A DNA stretch of 64,000 bases from Variovorax paradoxus (GTDB taxonomy: Bacteria > Pseudomonadota > Gammaproteobacteria > Burkholderiales > Burkholderiaceae_C): NCBI RefSeq assembly GCF_009498455.1, contig NZ_CP045644.1:4405001-4469000 (forward strand), in the 5' to 3' direction. The stretch's first letter is position 1, and the number at the start of each line of letters is the position of its first letter. The notes under the pieces were generated by a model, which saw nothing but the letters and a program-made list of their open reading frames with translations, ran no database searches and was not told where the DNA came from. The translations under genes were made by a program, and so were the position numbers. Below, in pieces: positions 45,857-54,258 of this stretch.

Positions 45857-46708
45857 CTATTGTCGCGGCGTCTGCATCCGCAACAGCCGCGCCGCTTCTT
45901 CCGCACGCGCGTCGTCCACCTCGCGCAGCACGTTGCTGAGATCGACGGGGCCGGTCTCGCGCACGAAGGTGCCCGTGAGTTCGGTTTCCGGCCGCAGCAG
46001 GCCGCGCTCGTAGAGTTGCCAGATCTCGTCGCCGTAGTGCGTCTTCAGCAGCGCGGGCGCGTACTGTCCGAAGAAGTTGCGCAGGTTCTCCACGTCGCGC
46101 AGCAGCATGCGCTTGGCGTGGTTGTTGCCCGCTGCGTCGACCGCCTGCGGCAGGTCGATGATCACCGGGCCGTCTTCGGCCAGCAGCACGTTGAACTCCG
46201 ACAGGTCGCCGTGCACGATGCCGGCGCAGAGCATGCGCATCACTTCCTTGAGCAGGCTGGCGTGGTGCAGCAGCGCGTCTTCGGGCGAGAAGGCCACGTC
46301 GTTCAGGCGCGGGGCGGCGTCGCCGTGGGCATCGGTCACCAGGTCCATGAGCAGCACGCCTTCGAGGAAGTTGTGCGGCGTGGGCACGCGCACGCCGGCC
46401 GCGGCCAGGCGGTAGAGCGCATCGACCTCGGCGCTCTGCCAGATGGCCTCGGTGACCTGGCGGCCGAATTTCGTGCCCTTGGCCATGGCGCGCGCCTCGC
46501 GCGTGTTCTTCACGCGGCGGTTCTCGGTGTAGTCGACGGCCTGGCGGAAGCTGCGCTTGTCGGCTTCCTTGTAGATCTTGGCGCAGCGCGTCTCGTCGCC
46601 GCAGCGCACGACATAGACCATGGCTTCCTTGCCGCTCATGAGCTGGCGCACGACGCTGTCGATGAGGCCCTCGTCGACGAGGGATTGCAGTCTGGGGGGT
46701 GTCTTCAT
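45857..46708 (-). CDS. RIO1-type serine protein kinase
   Basis: A 283-residue atypical protein kinase of the RIO family. The ATP loop region is MSGKEAMVYVVRCGDETRCAKIYK (split around residues 24-47) with the catalytic-type lysine in CAKIYK. The catalytic loop is IVHGDLSEFNVLL and the metal loop IIDLPQAVD. In eukaryotes and archaea RIO kinases act in ribosome maturation; bacterial members are poorly known. Its start overlaps the end of the upstream double-GNAT gene (ATGA), so the two are coupled. Confidence 0.88.
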   Translation of the reverse strand: MKTPPRLQSLVDEGLIDSVVRQLMSGKEAMVYVVRCGDETRCAKIYKEADKRSFRQAVDYTENRRVKNTREARAMAKGTKFGRQVTEAIWQSAEVDALYRLAAAGVRVPTPHNFLEGVLLMDLVTDAHGDAAPRLNDVAFSPEDALLHHASLLKEVMRMLCAGIVHGDLSEFNVLLAEDGPVIIDLPQAVDAAGNNHAKRMLLRDVENLRNFFGQYAPALLKTHYGDEIWQLYERGLLRPETELTGTFVRETGPVDLSNVLREVDDARAEEAARLLRMQTPRQ

Positions 46709-47805
46709 GTGTGCGCCTCCGGCACAGCCAGGGGGTGGGTCGAGAGGAAGGCCCTCAGGCTTTCCGTGCCGATCTGGTAGACCGCATCATGCCTGTGCGC
46801 GGCGAAGCCGAGCCGGCGGTTGATGGCGAGCATGGGCGCGTTGGCCTCTGCGTTGGTGGTGATGGCCATCACCACCTCGGGGTGCCGCTCGCGCACGAGC
46901 TGCAACATGATCGCCTTCACGCCCTTGGCCAGGCCCTTGCCGCGCCAATGGCGGGCAACGCCGGTGAGGCGCTGGAACATGCGGTCCGGGTACAGCTGGT
47001 TCCAGCTGGCGTCGCACACGGCGGCCACCTCGTCGTTGGCGTCGCGCAGCAGCACGAGAAAGTGCTCACCACCGCGGCGGTCGATTTCGGCATACCAGGC
47101 GTGGAAGCCTTCGAGTTCGAAGCGCATCGGCGCGCGTTCGAGCGCGCTGGTGGGCGCGTCTTCGAGCAGCGCGGACAGCGGCGCCATCAGCGTGGCCAGC
47201 CGATCGAAGGGCACGCGGCCTGCGTGGATCTCGAGGCGCAGCCCGTGCGCGGGCGCAAGGGCATCGGCGCGCCAACGCGCGAGCGTCGCCCAGTCGAGGC
47301 TGTCGAAGGCCATGCGGTTCTCGATGCTGCGGTGCTTCTCGGTCGCGCCGATGGCCGCGAGGAACGCCCGGCCTTCCGACAGGTGGGCCTTGAAGGTCGC
47401 GGTGGTCGGGCCGCGGGCTTCCATCAGCGCCAGCAGCCGGTGCAGCAAGGTGCTGGCCACGCCTTGGCGTTGGTGCGATCGCAGCACGCCGCCCCACACA
47501 TCGACGAAGGGCGCGAAGGCCGCATAGTCGGGCGAGCCTTCGCGGCGCACGCCCATGTTGAGGCTGCCGACGATGCGCCCCTGCGCGTCTCGCGCGAGCA
47601 CGCGGTGCACCACGTACAGCGGTGTGTGCTGTTGCACGTTCTGCTGGGTGTGAGCGTCGTCGGGCTGCGGTTCGCCCGGAAAGTCTTCGTCATGGCGCTG
47701 GCGCCAGTAGGCCAGCGCCTGCGTCCATTCTTCAGCGGACGCCCGCTGCGGATCGAAAGGAGAAGTCGTGAACTGCCGCGCATCGGCGGCACGGGTTTCA
47801 AGCAT
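46705..47805 (-). CDS. Tandem GNAT acetyltransferase
   Basis: A 366-residue protein with two GNAT domains. The first (about 10-170) has GGVLRSHQRQGVASTLLHRL as its acetyl-CoA loop; the second (about 195-355) has GVARHWRGKGLAKGVKAIML and AITTNAEANAPMLAINRRLGF. It starts MLETRAADARQF at 47805. Double-GNAT proteins of this type include mycothiol-synthase-like and aminoglycoside-type enzymes; the substrate is not known. A leader with a 22-codon ORF and a hairpin lies between its probable promoter and its start. It is coupled to the RIO1 gene. Confidence 0.82.
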   Translation of the reverse strand: MLETRAADARQFTTSPFDPQRASAEEWTQALAYWRQRHDEDFPGEPQPDDAHTQQNVQQHTPLYVVHRVLARDAQGRIVGSLNMGVRREGSPDYAAFAPFVDVWGGVLRSHQRQGVASTLLHRLLALMEARGPTTATFKAHLSEGRAFLAAIGATEKHRSIENRMAFDSLDWATLARWRADALAPAHGLRLEIHAGRVPFDRLATLMAPLSALLEDAPTSALERAPMRFELEGFHAWYAEIDRRGGEHFLVLLRDANDEVAAVCDASWNQLYPDRMFQRLTGVARHWRGKGLAKGVKAIMLQLVRERHPEVVMAITTNAEANAPMLAINRRLGFAAHRHDAVYQIGTESLRAFLSTHPLAVPEAHT

Positions 47806-48143
47806 GGTGAGCCTTGATTCGAAAAGGGAACGAACCGCACGCGGCACGCATGTGCCGGCGTGGCGTTGTCTGAATCGGACGGCGTGTCGCGGCAGAACAC
47901 CGCGAGGGTCGAACGGGCTGGCTGGTGGTGCCTTCAGCGGCACCTGGTGCGCGGGGAGCGCGTCAGCAGCGGTTCGGATGCGACCCGGCAAACCGTACGT
48001 GGGCGGGAGAGTGAATAGCAGTGTCTTCCATCGCGCACCTCCAATCCGGTTTGTTGATCGAGGCGTCGAATGTAGCGAGGTTCGCACGGTCTGTGAAGTG
48101 CAACGCGCCTGCGGCAGAATCCAAAAAACCAACAGGGGATGCC
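47806..48143. other. 338-nt divergent intergenic region
   Basis: This gap between the tandem GNAT gene (minus) and the ankyrin gene (plus) holds, on the minus strand, a sigma-70-like promoter (-35 TTCACA at 48097-48092, 17 nt, -10 TACATT at 48074-48069). Below it lie the leader ORF 48031-47963 and a hairpin GGTGCC-TTCAGC-GGCACC (47927-47944). No other gene is seen. Confidence 0.45.
47963..48031 (-). CDS. Candidate 22-codon leader ORF
   Basis: A short frame beginning MEDTAIHSPAHVRFAGS and ending in Asn-Arg-Cys. It has a near-perfect Shine-Dalgarno GGAGGT (48042-48037) exactly 5 nt before the ATG, which is rare by chance. It lies about 40 nt after a good sigma-70-like promoter and is followed by a 6-bp hairpin before the GNAT gene. 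I do not recognise it. A regulatory leader peptide is one explanation; a small functional protein is another. Confidence 0.35.
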   Translation of the reverse strand: MEDTAIHSPAHVRFAGSHPNRC

Positions 48144-48956
48144 ATGAATCCGAAGAAGATCTTCGACGCGGCGAGCGAAGCCGATGTCGACACGGTGCGC
48201 GCCTGCATCGAGGCCGGGGCCGACCTGGCCGCCGTCAACAAGCAAGGCTTCACCGCACTGCAGTGCGCCGCGATGGGCACGAACGAATCCGAGCTCGAAC
48301 CGATCCTTGCCGTGCTGCAACTGCTGCTCGACGCCGGCAGCCCGCTCGAATACGCCGGCACCGACAGCCGCACCGCGCTGTACCTCGCGGCCGAGTTCTC
48401 GCCGACCACAGAGCCCGTGCAACTGCTCATCGATGCGGGCGCGAACCCCGACGTGAGCGACAGCCACGGCAACCACATCACGGAGAACGCGATGGAGGAA
48501 GAGGTCGCCGAGTTGCTGTCGCGCATCACCGGCCACGCGCTGCCCGAACCACCGCCGCCCGAACCTGATCCGGTGAAGATGAGCACCGCGCAGTGGCGCG
48601 CGGCCGAAGCGCGCATCGCCGAGGTGTTCGACGCGCTGACGCAAGCTGGCCTGGTCGCACTGCAGGATGCGGGCGACACGCAGTCCGATGGCTTCTCCGA
48701 TTGCTCCGAAGCGTTCCGCGAGCGCGGCGGCAAGAAGGCCGGCGTGCACGGCTTCTGCTTCTACACACGGCAGGACCAGAACCGCGCCAAGCGCACGAGC
48801 CAGCTCTCGCTCGCGTTCTGGGGCGCGCCCGAAGGCGGCGATGCCGACATGCAGCGCGTCGGCGAACTCGTGGTCGGCGAGTTCCGCAACGCGGGCTTCG
48901 AGGTGCGCTGGAACGGCGCGTCGTCGATGCGGCCTGAAGTCGATCTGCGCGCCTGA
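48144..48956 (+). CDS. Ankyrin-repeat protein with C-terminal conserved domain
   Basis: A 270-residue protein from the ATG at 48144. Residues 1-130 hold about three ankyrin repeats (VRACIEAGADLAAVNKQGFT, LQLLLDAGSPLEYAGTDSRT, VQLLIDAGANPDVSDSHGNH), which form a protein-binding surface. A Pro-rich linker (PEPPPPEPDPV) leads to a C-terminal domain with SDGFSDCSEAFRERGGKK, FCFYTRQDQNRA and QLSLAFWGAPEGGDADM, a conserved family of unknown role. No signal peptide, so cytoplasmic. It ends 3 nt from the convergent MocR gene. Confidence 0.78.
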   Translation: MNPKKIFDAASEADVDTVRACIEAGADLAAVNKQGFTALQCAAMGTNESELEPILAVLQLLLDAGSPLEYAGTDSRTALYLAAEFSPTTEPVQLLIDAGANPDVSDSHGNHITENAMEEEVAELLSRITGHALPEPPPPEPDPVKMSTAQWRAAEARIAEVFDALTQAGLVALQDAGDTQSDGFSDCSEAFRERGGKKAGVHGFCFYTRQDQNRAKRTSQLSLAFWGAPEGGDADMQRVGELVVGEFRNAGFEVRWNGASSMRPEVDLRA

Positions 48957-48959
48957 GCC

Positions 48960-50381
48960 TCAGCCCAACGCCGCGCGCAACCGCGTGGCGAGCTGTCGCG
49001 CCTGGGTCGGCGTGGCAACGTTGGTGAAACCCATCAGCAGTCCTTGGCCGTCGAAGGCCGCTGTCCCCCGGGCCGACAGCGGCTGGCAGCTCAGGCCGGC
49101 CTCTTGCGCGCGACGGGCCAGCACGAGGTCGCTCTCGGTGCGCGCATCGAAGCGCGCAATCAGGTGCATGCCGCCAGCCTGCAGATCGATGCGCACGCCG
49201 TCGCCGAAAGCCTTCTGCAATGCCTCGACCAGCAGGGCGCGTCGGCGCGCATAGAGCAGGCGCATCTTCTTCAGGTGGCGCGAGAAATGCCCGTCACGCA
49301 TGAAGTCAGCCACCGTGGCCTGCGTGATCTGCGGGCAGCCGTTGGAGGCGATGCGCGCCGCCTCCTCGAAGCGCGCACGCAGCGATTCGGGCACCACCAG
49401 GTAGCCCAGCGCCAGCCCGGGATACAGCACCTTCGAGAAGCTGCCCGCGTACAGCACGCGGTCGTGCCCGTCGAGGCTCTTGAGCGCGGGCAGCGGCGCG
49501 CCGGCGTAGCGGTACTCGCCGTCGTAGTCGTCTTCGACGATCCAGGCCTTGGCGCGCGAGGCCCATTCGAGCAGCTGCAGCCGGCGCGCCAGCGACATCG
49601 ACACGCCCAGCGGCGCCTGGTGCGAAGGCGTGACGATCGCCATGCGCGCCTTCGGCGAGCGTCGCACGCCCCGCGCGACGACCAGCCCTTCGTCGTCCAC
49701 CGGCACGGGCACCACGCGCTGGCCGGCGCTGCGCAGCACGTCGTGCGTGGGGGCGAAGCCGGGGTCTTCGGTCCACACGCGGTCGTCCTTCGCGAGCAGC
49801 GTGCGCGCCACGAGCGCGAGCGACGCGCGGTAGCCGCCGGTGACGAAGACCTGCGCAGGCTGGCAAACCACGCCGCGCGACACCAGCAGGTAGGCCGCGA
49901 TGGCCTCGCGCAGCGGTGCGTAGCCCGCGGGGTCGCCATAGAACAGGTCGGCCGCACCCATGGCGCGCGCGCGGCGGGCGACCAGGCGCGCCCAGAGCTT
50001 GCGCGGAAAGGCATCGAGTGCAGGGATGCCGAGTTGCAGCGGGGGCGGGGCGATCGGTCCGGCCAGTGCAGGCGCATCGACGACGGAGCGCGAACCGGCG
50101 CGCACGGCGCGCTGCACCGGCAGCGACGGCGACACCACCGTGCCCGCCTGCCCCTGCGCGGAGAAATAGCCTTCGCCCGCGAGCTGGCTGTAGGCCGCCT
50201 CGACCGTGCCGCGCGCCACGCCCAGCTCGCCCGCCAGGCTGCGCGCCGACGCCACGCGGTCGCCGGGGCGGAGCACGCCGCGCTCGATCGCCGTGCGAAA
50301 GCGCTCGTAGACCTGGCGGTGCAGCGGGATCGACGTCGAGCGATCGATGCCGGGGATGGCATTGCTTGGTGGGTTGATCAT
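48960..50381 (-). CDS. MocR/PdxR-type regulator (GntR HTH fused to aminotransferase domain)
   Basis: A 473-residue fusion regulator. Residues 15-85 are a GntR winged helix (PLHRQVYERFRTAIERGVL, ARSLAGELGVARGTVEAAYS). Residues 115-470 are an aminotransferase class I fold with the PLP lysine in AGSFSKVLYPGLALGY, preceded by VEDDYDGEYRY. MocR proteins sense PLP or amino acids and control nearby genes such as pdxST, transporters or aminotransferases. It is divergent from the SDR-cupin pair, with a 96-nt shared promoter region, so it probably controls those genes and itself. Confidence 0.9.
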   Translation of the reverse strand: MINPPSNAIPGIDRSTSIPLHRQVYERFRTAIERGVLRPGDRVASARSLAGELGVARGTVEAAYSQLAGEGYFSAQGQAGTVVSPSLPVQRAVRAGSRSVVDAPALAGPIAPPPLQLGIPALDAFPRKLWARLVARRARAMGAADLFYGDPAGYAPLREAIAAYLLVSRGVVCQPAQVFVTGGYRASLALVARTLLAKDDRVWTEDPGFAPTHDVLRSAGQRVVPVPVDDEGLVVARGVRRSPKARMAIVTPSHQAPLGVSMSLARRLQLLEWASRAKAWIVEDDYDGEYRYAGAPLPALKSLDGHDRVLYAGSFSKVLYPGLALGYLVVPESLRARFEEAARIASNGCPQITQATVADFMRDGHFSRHLKKMRLLYARRRALLVEALQKAFGDGVRIDLQAGGMHLIARFDARTESDLVLARRAQEAGLSCQPLSARGTAAFDGQGLLMGFTNVATPTQARQLATRLRAALG

Positions 50382-50477
50382 GGCCCACTCATTCTGACGA
50401 TTCTTGGTTCTTTCGTCTGGTGCATCGAAATCCTAAGCTCGTGGCTTCGAACAGCCAGCAGGAAAGAAGGACACGCA

Positions 50478-51221
50478 ATGGGCGAGAAGGTATTCGTGGC
50501 GGGCGCGACCGGGGCCGTGGGCTCCGCGCTGATACCGCTGTTGGTCGACGCCGGCCACGCGGTGTACGGCGGCACCCGCCGTGCCGATCGTGCGGCGGCG
50601 CTGGAGGCACGCGGTGTGACGCCGGTCGTCGTCGACGTGTTCGACGCGCTGGCCTTGCGCGACGCACTGGTGCGCATTGCGCCCGCGGTCGTCATTCACC
50701 AGCTCACCGATTTGCCGCAAGACCTGAACCCGGCGCTCATGGCCGAGGCGGTGGTCCGCAATGCACGCGTGCGCATCGAGGGCACGCGGCACCTCGTGGC
50801 GGCGGCGCTGGCGGCCGGCGCGACGCAGGTGATTGCGCAGAGCATCGCCTGGGCCTATGCACCCGGACCGACGCCGCACACCGAAGACGATCCACTCGAT
50901 CTCGCAGCCGAAGGCGGTCGCCGCATCAGCATCGACGGCGTGGTGGCGCTGGAGCGCAGCGTGCGCGGTGCCGTCGGGCTCACGGGAACGGTGCTGCGCT
51001 ATGGGCAACTGTATGGGCCCGGCACGTCGAACGCGGCACCCAAGGGCGCGAGCCCGGTGCATGTGGAGGCCGCGGCCTGGGCCGCGTTGCTTGCGATGCG
51101 GCATGCGCGGGGCGGCGTCTTCAACATTGCAGAGGGCAGCCCCGAGGTCAGCAGCGAGAAGGCCAAGCGCGAGCTGGGCTGGCATGCGGCGCTGCGGCGG
51201 TCGCAGGAGGTCGCGTCATGA
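50478..51221 (+). CDS. NAD-dependent epimerase/dehydratase family protein (atypical SDR)
   Basis: A 247-residue extended-SDR-like protein starting MGEKVFVAGATGAVGSALIP behind AAGGA. The GATGAVG loop (about 9-15) binds NAD(P). There is VIHQLTDLPQDLNP in mid sequence and LRYGQLYGPGTSN near the site where substrate binds. The usual YxxxK catalytic pair is not evident (IAWAYAPG instead), so this is an atypical SDR and may bind a ligand without classical catalysis. It is coupled to the cupin gene by a 4-nt overlap. Confidence 0.8.
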   Translation: MGEKVFVAGATGAVGSALIPLLVDAGHAVYGGTRRADRAAALEARGVTPVVVDVFDALALRDALVRIAPAVVIHQLTDLPQDLNPALMAEAVVRNARVRIEGTRHLVAAALAAGATQVIAQSIAWAYAPGPTPHTEDDPLDLAAEGGRRISIDGVVALERSVRGAVGLTGTVLRYGQLYGPGTSNAAPKGASPVHVEAAAWAALLAMRHARGGVFNIAEGSPEVSSEKAKRELGWHAALRRSQEVAS

Positions 51222-51742
51222 AGGCCGTGCGTCTGTCTCACACACCGTCGATCCTTGCAGGGCTGTTGCTGGTGCTCGCCGCCAGTTGGGCGCTGATGCC
51301 GCGCACGGGCCAGCAGGAGGCCGTGCAGTGGTTCGCCGATGTGTGCAGCGCGGTGGCGCGGCCGATGTTCGCGTCGGCCCCCGTGCCCGCGGGCTCGCAG
51401 GCCACGGCGCGGCCGGCGACGCAGGTCAAGGTGCTGTCGTGCGAGGCACTGCCGAATGTGCCCGGCAAGTCGGTGACGACGGTGCTGGTCGACTTTCCGC
51501 CGCTGGCCTATTCGCCGGCGCATCGGCATCCGGGCTCGGTGACGGCGATCATTCTCGAAGGCACCATCCGCTCGCAACTGGGCGGCGGCCCCGTGGGCAC
51601 CTTCCAGAGCGGAGAAACCTTCTTCGAGCCGCCCAACACGCTGCACATGTTCGCGGAGAACCCCGACCCGGTAAAGCCTGCGAAGCTCATGGCGGTGTTC
51701 GTCACCGACACCAACTGCGGCCCGCTGCTGCTGCCGCCCTGA
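51218..51742 (+). CDS. Membrane-anchored or exported cupin protein
   Basis: A 174-residue protein with an N-terminal hydrophobic segment (ILAGLLLVLAASWALM, about 12-27) acting as an anchor or signal. The cupin domain covers about 85-165, with metal-binding HRHPGSVTAIILEGTIRSQL (two histidines and a downstream Glu) and the second motif GETFFEPPNTLHMFAENPD. Cupins of this small one-domain type bind a metal and a small ligand; function unknown. Its ATG lies in the stop of the SDR gene, so the pair is probably regulated by the divergent MocR protein. Confidence 0.82.
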   Translation: MKAVRLSHTPSILAGLLLVLAASWALMPRTGQQEAVQWFADVCSAVARPMFASAPVPAGSQATARPATQVKVLSCEALPNVPGKSVTTVLVDFPPLAYSPAHRHPGSVTAIILEGTIRSQLGGGPVGTFQSGETFFEPPNTLHMFAENPDPVKPAKLMAVFVTDTNCGPLLLPP

Positions 51743-51776
51743 TCGGCCTCGCATCGCGCGCGATTAAAGTCCGGCG

Positions 51777-52112
51777 ATGACCCTGACCTATGCCTACCTC
51801 GCTGTCGCGATCGTCGTCGAAGTGCTCGCGACCAGCTTTCTCAAGGCCTCGGACAGCTTCACGAAACTCTGGCCCAGTGTGGCCACGGTGGTGGGCTACG
51901 CGGTGTCCTTCTACTTTCTCTCGCTCGCACTGCGCGTGCTGCCCACCGGCATCGCCTATGCGATCTGGTCGGGCGTGGGCATCGTGCTGATCTCGGTCGT
52001 GAGCTGGCTTTGGTTCGGCCAGACGCTCGACGCACCGGCCATCGTCGGGCTGGGGCTGATCATCGCGGGCGTGGTGGTGGTCAACGTGTTCTCGAAGTCG
52101 GTGGGGCACTGA
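51777..52112 (+). CDS. Small multidrug resistance (SMR, EmrE-type) transporter
   Basis: A 111-residue four-helix inner-membrane protein. The membrane-embedded glutamate that couples drug and proton movement is Glu15 in AIVVEVLATSFLKASDSF. The helix-3 pattern GIAYAIWSGVGIVLISVVSW is the SMR signature. Such pumps work as dimers and export quaternary cationic compounds or guanidinium. It lies 34 nt after the cupin gene and may have its own promoter. It could be an EmrE or a Gdx-type exporter. Confidence 0.9.
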   Translation: MTLTYAYLAVAIVVEVLATSFLKASDSFTKLWPSVATVVGYAVSFYFLSLALRVLPTGIAYAIWSGVGIVLISVVSWLWFGQTLDAPAIVGLGLIIAGVVVVNVFSKSVGH

Positions 52113-52366
52113 CCTGGGGGTTGAGGCTCCGGCGCGCCGCATTGTTTCCGTTTCGGGAACGCCGTGGTTCCTTTTGCTGCGGGTTTTTACCTAGATCTCG
52201 CCGCACAATTCATCTCACGGACCGGCCCCCAAGCAGATCCGGATGAACAGGCCCCGAGCGAGTTGGCCGCCCTTCCAAAAGAGGGACGGTGACCCACCCA
52301 AGACCGGTTCAACCCCTCCAAGTCAAACACTTGAACCACTGAACTGAATTGAAGAAGGAAACCGAC

Positions 52367-52747
52367 ATGACCGCCTCCAAGCTCCTCTCCGCCGTTGCCG
52401 TTGCCCTGATGGCCGTTGCCGGCGCCGCCCACGCTGAAACCTACGAAGGCGTGCATCGCCTGACCTCGGCCGCCAGCCGCGCCGATGTCGCCGCAGAAGC
52501 CGTGGTGGCCGCACGCAGCGCCAACCCCTACGCCACCGGCGCCGATGCAGGCCCTGCCCAGGTGTTCGTCTCGACCGTGAGCCGCGACGCCGTCCGCGCC
52601 CAGGCCGTGGTCGCCGCTCGCAGCGAGAACCCCTACAGCGAAGCCGTGACTTCCCGCGTGGCCCCGGTGCTGGCCAGCGGCCTGGACCGCGCCTCGGTGC
52701 GTGCCGAAGCCCGCGCCGCTGCACGCGGTGACGCACTGCCGCTGTAA
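52367..52747 (+). CDS. Small secreted protein with three tandem DUF4148-like repeats
   Basis: A 126-residue exported protein. The signal peptide MTASKLLSAVAVALMAVAG is cut after AAHA. The mature part has three imperfect repeats of about 40 residues, starting at SRADVAAEAVVAARSANPYA, SRDAVRAQAVVAARSENPYS and DRASVRAEARAAARGDALPL. Proteins of this sort are common in Burkholderiales and are sometimes misnamed; function unknown. AAGGAAA precedes the ATG. A strong terminator follows at 52811-52844. Confidence 0.78.
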   Translation: MTASKLLSAVAVALMAVAGAAHAETYEGVHRLTSAASRADVAAEAVVAARSANPYATGADAGPAQVFVSTVSRDAVRAQAVVAARSENPYSEAVTSRVAPVLASGLDRASVRAEARAAARGDALPL

Positions 52748-52810
52748 TTGATGGGTATCAGGCGCGCACACCTTGCCCCATGGCGAGGTGTCAGCGGGTC
52801 AGAGAAAGAA

Positions 52811-52844
52811 AAACCGGCCTTGCGAAAGCAAGGGCCGGTTTTTT
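52811..52844. terminator. Bidirectional Rho-independent terminator
   Basis: AAACCGGCCTTGC (52811-52823) pairs with GCAAG-GCCGGTTT (one bulged G) around a GAAA loop, with a T run on the plus strand. On the minus strand the A-rich left flank gives a U run too, so it can serve the convergent DUF427 gene. Confidence 0.88.
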
Positions 52845-52866
52845 CACAAACGGGGTGAAGCCGTCG

Positions 52867-53256
52867 TCAGAAGCAGCGTTCTTCGATCGTGCCCACGCGG
52901 TCCGGATAGAAGGCCACGTAGTCCTTGATCGGTGCGACCGAGTCGTAGGGCGACTCGTAGGTCCATACCGCATTCACCGAGCGCTCGCCGCCGGCCGGAA
53001 TGCTGTAGTACGCGCACTCGCCCTTGTACGGGCAGTAGGTCGCGTGCGCGGTGCGCTCCAGCAGCGACATGCGCACGTCCTTGCGCGGGAGGTAGTGCAC
53101 CGTGCCGAAATGCGACTCGCGCAATGTCAGCGCATCGCGCGAGTCGGCAATCACATGCCCTCCCACGGACACCACCACGCGCAACGGATTCGGCGTGATG
53201 GCGATCGCATGGTCGGGGCCCGGAATCTTGACGGTGCGTTCTGGCGTGGCGAACAT
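52867..53256 (-). CDS. DUF427 domain-containing protein
   Basis: A 129-residue protein from the ATG at 53256, with AAGGAG 9 nt upstream. It shows the DUF427 pattern: VVVSVGGHVIADSRDALTL, HYLPRKDVRM, THCPYKG-like TYCPYKGECAYYSI and WTYESPYDSVAPIKDYVAFY. DUF427 proteins are small soluble beta proteins common in actinobacteria and proteobacteria, of unknown function. A longer start (53292) is possible but has no ribosome binding site. The downstream gene boundary is set by the bidirectional terminator. Confidence 0.85.
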   Translation of the reverse strand: MFATPERTVKIPGPDHAIAITPNPLRVVVSVGGHVIADSRDALTLRESHFGTVHYLPRKDVRMSLLERTAHATYCPYKGECAYYSIPAGGERSVNAVWTYESPYDSVAPIKDYVAFYPDRVGTIEERCF

Positions 53257-53351
53257 GGACAAGCTCCTTCGGACGAATCGGCGGATGCGCATCTTGCTGC
53301 GTTGTCGCGACGATTTGAAGTCTCCTGCAAATCCACCTGTTCCTGGCGTGG

Positions 53352-54170
53352 TTAAAGGCCGTGGCGTTCGGAAACCAAAGTTTCAGATTCGCTGCTTTTG
53401 CGGTGTACCCCGAAGCCCGCGCGCCCCGGCGCGAGGTGTTCGCGCAGCGTGAGCGCCGGAATTTCGTAGTCGCCCCCGTTCTGTGGGCGAAACGGAATCG
53501 GGTCGGTGGTCCACAGCGTATCGAGCCGTTCGCCCAGCTCACCGGTGATGCGCTCATAGGCTGCACCATCGACCTTGTCCGTGCGGTGCACCACGAAGGG
53601 CGGCAGCACGTCGAAGCCCGGGTAGTAGAGGATGCCGTGGTGAATGGGGAACAGCAGCTCGTCCATCGGCCCGTTGATGCCGCGGGGGGTGTAGTGCGAG
53701 GCCCAGCCGCCGGTCGTCACCACGAGCATCGCGCGCTTGCCGGCCAGCGTGCCTTCGCCGAAGCGATCGCCCCAGTGTGTGTCTGAATGTTCGCCCACGC
53801 CGTAGGCAAAACCATAGGCGTAGATGCGCTCGATCCAGCCCTTGAGGATGGCGGGCATCGAGTACCACCACAGCGGGAACTGCAGGATCACCGCGTCGGC
53901 CCACAGCAGCTTCTCTTGCTCTGCGGCGATGTCCGCGGTCTGCGTGCCGCCCTCGAAGGCCTGCAGCGAATCGCGCACGGGGTCGAAGGGCGCGGTGGTG
54001 TCGCGCGCCGGAAAGTCGTCGGCGTCGAGCGCGGGCTTCCAGCGCATCGCGTACAGGTCGGACACGCGCACGGAGTGGCCCGCACGGGTGAGGCGTTCGA
54101 CCATGAAGCGATGGAGCGAGCCGTTCAGCGAGGCGGCTTCGGGATGGGCAATGACCAGCAGGATGTTCAC
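53352..54170 (-). CDS. NAD(P)H dehydrogenase (quinone), flavodoxin-like fold
   Basis: A 272-residue flavoenzyme of the NQO1/MdaB (Flavodoxin_2) family, starting at a GTG (MNILLVIAHPEAASLNGSL). FMN/FAD-binding is seen in HPEAASLNGSLH, the mid-part LLWADAVILQFPLWWYSMPA and TTGGWASHYTPRGING. Two-electron reduction of quinones protects against redox cycling. It is divergent from a LysR gene, 88 nt apart, which probably controls it. The open frame extends far upstream, but the conserved N-terminus starts here. Confidence 0.85.
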   Translation of the reverse strand: MNILLVIAHPEAASLNGSLHRFMVERLTRAGHSVRVSDLYAMRWKPALDADDFPARDTTAPFDPVRDSLQAFEGGTQTADIAAEQEKLLWADAVILQFPLWWYSMPAILKGWIERIYAYGFAYGVGEHSDTHWGDRFGEGTLAGKRAMLVVTTGGWASHYTPRGINGPMDELLFPIHHGILYYPGFDVLPPFVVHRTDKVDGAAYERITGELGERLDTLWTTDPIPFRPQNGGDYEIPALTLREHLAPGRAGFGVHRKSSESETLVSERHGL

Positions 54171-54258
54171 GGTGTGATGAGGTTCGAGTGAAGATGCCCT
54201 CAGGTTAGGAGTCGTGGCGTTATATTGGAAATGAATAGTTTGAATGCCAGGTATCGCC

